A DNA stretch of 64,000 nucleotides, from contig JBFMFR010000011.1 in the NCBI GenBank assembly GCA_040752025.1, positions 1 through 64,000 on the forward strand, written 5' to 3'. The stretch comes from JBFMFR01 sp040752025 (GTDB taxonomy: Bacteria; Chloroflexota; Anaerolineae; Anaerolineales; UBA4823). Under the pieces are notes generated by a model that ran no database searches, was not told where the DNA came from, and was given only the letters and a program-made list of their open reading frames with translations. Shown here piece after piece: positions 60,743 through 64,000 of the stretch. Position 1 is the stretch's first letter; each line of letters starts with the position of its first letter. Both the position numbers and the translations under genes were made by a program.

Positions 60743-63493
60743 TTGCAAAAATCATTCTCCATCCTTACTCTTGTCGTGATCTTCGTGCTGGTACTGGCGA
60801 TCCTGCCGGCGCCGCAGGCCAACAGTTATGCACAATCTGGCTCAAATAACTGGACTGCCCCCGTCAACCTTTCCAATTCAGGCGCAGCCAGCGAGCCGCG
60901 GCTGTTTGCCGCGTCTAACGGCGAAGTGCAAGTGTTCTGGCTCGACCGATTCGATGGCTTGACAACCGCTCTTTACAATGGGAGCGCCTGGTCTCTCCCA
61001 ACCCAATCCGGGGTCATTAACCCGCGCCTGGGGCAGGCTGCTATCAAAATCGAAGAAATACCTTTTTTCTACGAGAGCGACGCATCCGACCGACTGTACG
61101 CCTTCATCTATGGCAGTGAGATCCCCTCGACGAAAGAAGCTCCGCTGTACTTCGGCCAGATGACGTTTGGCTCCACCCTATGGTCCAACCTCCAGCAGGT
61201 AGTCGAGGCGGCGCGCACTTTCGATGTCACAGCGACCAGCGATGGGGAAATCAAGCTGGCCTACATCCGCCCGCTCAAAAGTAGTTTATACAATTTGCTC
61301 GAAGGCGATCCTGGCGTATACCTGCGCAGCACGCTCAGCCGCGCTTCGGCCTGGAAAACGCCTATCCCGGTGCACCTTTCGATTTACTATCGCATCCTGG
61401 ACCCAGAGCAGGCCTATCTCAAAGCCGCCAGCTCGGGCAGCTTCATCACCCTGGCCTGGTTCGAACCGCGCCTGGAACAGGTGCTGACTTCCGATTCGTT
61501 CAACGCAGGCGCTTCCTGGACTGAGCCCAAAACGATTGACGCCCCTGGCAGCCGGCCAGCCAACCCTATGCTGGCCGTGCTGCCCAACGGCAGCCTGCTG
61601 CGCATCTGGCAAGATGCCGCCCAACCCGGCTGTGTGCTCTACCAGCAGCACATCTCCATTCCCCTGCCGCCGCCCGGTCCAACAGCGACTCCACCCTTCG
61701 GGCCGACTCCTACTGCAAGCGCTGCTACAGCCCCAGCCGAGTGGGGACAGCCACAGCGCATCCTGGAAAATTTACAAACCTGCCCCACTGGCAGTCACTT
61801 CTTCTCCAACCAGGACACACTGTTCTGGGCCTGGGGGGAAGGCTCGAACGTGTTGAGCCTGTCAGCCTGGGATGATACGAACGCCCGCTGGTCACTGCCG
61901 CAAGAATTCAGCTTCAGCTTCGAGGACGCTGCCACTGCCCGTACAGTCCAGCTTTCGAACCTGCACATGGACCTGGCCGGAGATAAACTGGCCGTGACCG
62001 GCGCCGACGAAGACGCCAGCGAAATCTGGGTGACTTTTACCCAACTCTCGGCTCTGGAGATCGCTTTTGCGCCCCCTTCACCCTGGTCCAAAGCTTTGCC
62101 AATCTCGAAATCCAGCGAAGAGCGCCAGGGCGCCGGACAACCCGGCAGCCCCAGCCTGGCGCTGGACAGCCAGGACCGCGCTCACATGGTCTGGAGCACC
62201 GCCTCCAACCTGTTTTACGCCCGCTATGACAGCCAGGGCGTGACCTCGCCGGCTGAGATCGTCAAATCTGCGGCAGGTGAAATCGTACGCCAGCCAGCCC
62301 TGATCATTGACGAGCCAGATCGTTTGCACCTGGCGTGGAGCGGGGGCCCCAACGGCCAGTTGAACTATTCGCGCGCCGAGACCAACCAGGCAGGCACAGC
62401 CGCGGGCTGGCTACCGGCGAAACAACTGGATACGCGCGCCAATATATCCTGGCCGCAGATCGCCATTGGCCCCAGTGGGGGCATCTTCATCCTATATACC
62501 ATCCCGATCAACGAAGGACGCGGCGTTTACCTGGTAAGCTCTTTCGACAACGGCGAAAATTGGGGCCAGCCCGAACTGGTTTTCGACGCCGCTGCGGCTG
62601 GATGGGAAGGCGTGGACCACGCTACCTTACAAATTGCTCCAGACGGTAATTTACTGGCTGCTTTTGCTCGCCTGTCCCTGGCCAGTTCCAGCCCCACCGA
62701 GGGCCTGTTCTTCGCGCTCAGCACAGTTGCTCCACTGCAAGCTTCCACGGAGACAAGTTGGTCCGTGCCCACCGAGGTGGCTGGCGCATCCGCCGATTGG
62801 CCGCGCCTTGACCTGGTAGGCGAGCAACTCCATCTCCTCTACATCACCAGCAACGGCCTGCAGCAGCGCTGGATGCCTTTGGAACAGATGACCCTGGAAG
62901 GCGTAGGTTGGGGCGGCGAGAGCCGCGTCCCCGGTTGGCAAGATTTGAGCACCAGCAGCCTTCCGCCTTACGCCCTGGTAAGCGATGCACGCACCATGCA
63001 CCTGGTCAGCGCCTTACCATCCGGCAGTACCCTGCGATACAGCACCTGGGGCATCCCTGAAAGCAACCCCACCGCGGGTCGTTGGGGGCCGGTGGAAACC
63101 TACGCGTCTTTAGAACACTGGACCAACCTCTCCGGCAACGCCGCCGCAGTCCATCTTACCGGCGGTACTCTGGCAGCAGCCTGGCTGGCCATCCCCCCAG
63201 TAGCCAATACTGGCACAGCCTCGGCCCAACTGCCATCCGTATATTTCATCACCCGCAAGGTGGATGTGGTCAGCGCCATACCGACCCCGGAGGTGATCGT
63301 AACCAACGAACCTACTCCAGCAGCTACAGACATCCCTACTCCAACGCCCTGGCCTACGCCCACACTCTCGCCTGATCTGCCGCTGACACCGGAGGAACAG
63401 CCGATATCTCCGCTGATCGTTGGGGGCGGGCTGGCTGCCGTAATCGTCATGGTTATTTTTACGGTGATCTTGCTGCGCGAACAAAAACGCTGA
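60743..63493 (+). CDS. Secreted, membrane-anchored beta-propeller (BNR/sialidase-like) protein
   Basis: A 916-aa protein with a signal peptide (1-30), repeated Asp-box-like segments (S-F-N-A-G-A-S-W-T, S-F-D-N-G-E-N-W-G) and G-x-L-x-L-A-W patterns that indicate a sialidase-type propeller. A P-T-P-x-P-T linker and one C-terminal transmembrane helix (about 888-910) follow, ending in R-E-Q-K-R. No sialidase catalytic arginine triad was identified. The start is a TTG after GAGG. It may bind or trim the polysaccharide made by this cluster. Confidence 0.75.
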   Translation: MQKSFSILTLVVIFVLVLAILPAPQANSYAQSGSNNWTAPVNLSNSGAASEPRLFAASNGEVQVFWLDRFDGLTTALYNGSAWSLPTQSGVINPRLGQAAIKIEEIPFFYESDASDRLYAFIYGSEIPSTKEAPLYFGQMTFGSTLWSNLQQVVEAARTFDVTATSDGEIKLAYIRPLKSSLYNLLEGDPGVYLRSTLSRASAWKTPIPVHLSIYYRILDPEQAYLKAASSGSFITLAWFEPRLEQVLTSDSFNAGASWTEPKTIDAPGSRPANPMLAVLPNGSLLRIWQDAAQPGCVLYQQHISIPLPPPGPTATPPFGPTPTASAATAPAEWGQPQRILENLQTCPTGSHFFSNQDTLFWAWGEGSNVLSLSAWDDTNARWSLPQEFSFSFEDAATARTVQLSNLHMDLAGDKLAVTGADEDASEIWVTFTQLSALEIAFAPPSPWSKALPISKSSEERQGAGQPGSPSLALDSQDRAHMVWSTASNLFYARYDSQGVTSPAEIVKSAAGEIVRQPALIIDEPDRLHLAWSGGPNGQLNYSRAETNQAGTAAGWLPAKQLDTRANISWPQIAIGPSGGIFILYTIPINEGRGVYLVSSFDNGENWGQPELVFDAAAAGWEGVDHATLQIAPDGNLLAAFARLSLASSSPTEGLFFALSTVAPLQASTETSWSVPTEVAGASADWPRLDLVGEQLHLLYITSNGLQQRWMPLEQMTLEGVGWGGESRVPGWQDLSTSSLPPYALVSDARTMHLVSALPSGSTLRYSTWGIPESNPTAGRWGPVETYASLEHWTNLSGNAAAVHLTGGTLAAAWLAIPPVANTGTASAQLPSVYFITRKVDVVSAIPTPEVIVTNEPTPAATDIPTPTPWPTPTLSPDLPLTPEEQPISPLIVGGGLAAVIVMVIFTVILLREQKR

Positions 63494-63505
63494 CCCAAAT
63501 CGCTC

Positions 63506-64000
63506 ATGCAAACGCTTGCTACAATTCTTTACCAAAACAGCCTGGACAGGCCGCAAAAGCAAATCCTGCATCTGCTGCGCTCTGGGAAGGAAGACGTTCA
63601 TATTACCTACCAGGCACTGGCGGGGCAAGCCCAGCGCTTCGTCAGAGCCTACAGCCAGGCTGGCTTGAAACCGGGCGAAGTGGTGGTTTTGATCCTCCAG
63701 CACGGCGAAGAACTTATCTACGCTTACTGGGGCGCGGTTTTGCATGGTGCAATCCCATCGATCATGCCCTTCTTGACTGAAAAATTGCAGCCCGAACGCT
63801 ACCGCGCTGACCTGGCATCATTGGTTGAAATCACCCAACCGGCAGCCATTGTCACCTATGCTGAGTTTTACGATGAAGTCCACTCTGCCTTGGAGCCGGG
63901 AACTTCCGTGCGCCAGGTGATCGTGGCCGAGCAAATCCCGGACGCCAATGAAAGCCAGCCAATCGACCTCCAGGGCTTGCTGCGCACTGGTGAGGATATC
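63506..64000 (+). CDS. AMP-forming acyl-CoA synthetase/acyl-AMP ligase (partial)
   Basis: The first 165 codons of an ANL-superfamily enzyme run off the window. The N-terminal fold (T-Y-Q-A-L-A-G-Q-A, G-L-K-P-G-E-V-V-V-L, Y-W-G-A-V-L-H-G-A-I-P) is typical of the region before the P-loop; the ATP and acyl motifs lie outside. In this setting it may activate an acyl or amino acid for decoration of the glycan. It starts 13 nt after the propeller gene. Confidence 0.82.
   Translation, partial: MQTLATILYQNSLDRPQKQILHLLRSGKEDVHITYQALAGQAQRFVRAYSQAGLKPGEVVVLILQHGEELIYAYWGAVLHGAIPSIMPFLTEKLQPERYRADLASLVEITQPAAIVTYAEFYDEVHSALEPGTSVRQVIVAEQIPDANESQPIDLQGLLRTGEDI

Overview
The window most resembles the chromosome of a high-GC, free-living bacterium, probably Chloroflexota (Anaerolineae-like). 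This is inference from gene content: a MalT-type LuxR regulator, a WD40-fused Ser/Thr kinase, CHAT and STAND proteins with TPRs, CSLREA and NBR1-Ig/CAP secreted proteins, a T-box on a trp operon, and many dispersed intergenic palindromes. TGA is a normal stop in most genes, so the genetic code is standard.

Layout. (1) 1-2 kb: the edge of an IS630-like transposase, a VapBC toxin-antitoxin pair and a CPBP membrane-protease gene. (2) About 1.9-14.5 kb: a block that reads visibly less GC-rich, bounded by two 161-nt direct copies of the CPBP 3' region and by transposase remnants at both junctions. It looks like an island inserted into the CPBP gene. It carries a HEAT-like protein, a GNAT, an aldo/keto reductase, a methyltransferase, an MFS exporter and a four-gene unit: ferredoxin-nitroreductase, an 80-aa protein, a PrdB/GrdB-like protein with an in-frame UGA (probable selenocysteine), and a frameshifted solute-binding protein with a CXXCH motif. 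A large LuxR regulator follows. (3) 14.7-32.5 kb: carotenoid genes (phytoene synthase, CrtI-type desaturase), an iron alcohol dehydrogenase, a NotI-like restriction endonuclease with an adenine methylase, hypothetical and membrane proteins, a glycine-rich secreted CSLREA protein, a Gfo/Idh/MocA oxidoreductase, an HGSNAT-like acyltransferase, a kinase-WD40 receptor, an FGE-like lipoprotein and a ZmaR-like GNAT. (4) 32.9-36.4 kb: a 1169-aa CHAT-STAND-TPR protein. (5) 36.7-44.2 kb: a complete trpEGDCFBA operon behind a strong promoter and a Trp (UGG) T-box leader with an intrinsic terminator. (6) 44.3-47.9 kb: two adjacent membrane-linked STAND-type ATPases. (7) 48-52.3 kb: a composite pseudogene, a pRiA4b ORF-3-like protein, an alpha/beta hydrolase and an NBR1-Ig/CAP lipoprotein. 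(8) 52.4-64 kb: a co-directional surface-polysaccharide cluster with nucleotidyltransferase, hexapeptide acyltransferase, GT2, B12-type radical SAM, O-antigen-ligase-like protein, WecB, a membrane-anchored beta-propeller protein and the start of an AMP-forming acyl ligase.

The most noteworthy items are the probable new selenoprotein and its operon, the island disrupting the CPBP gene, the NotI-like nuclease paired with an adenine methylase, and the CHAT-STAND plus paired-STAND genes flanking the trp operon. No CRISPR array, rRNA or tRNA was seen.
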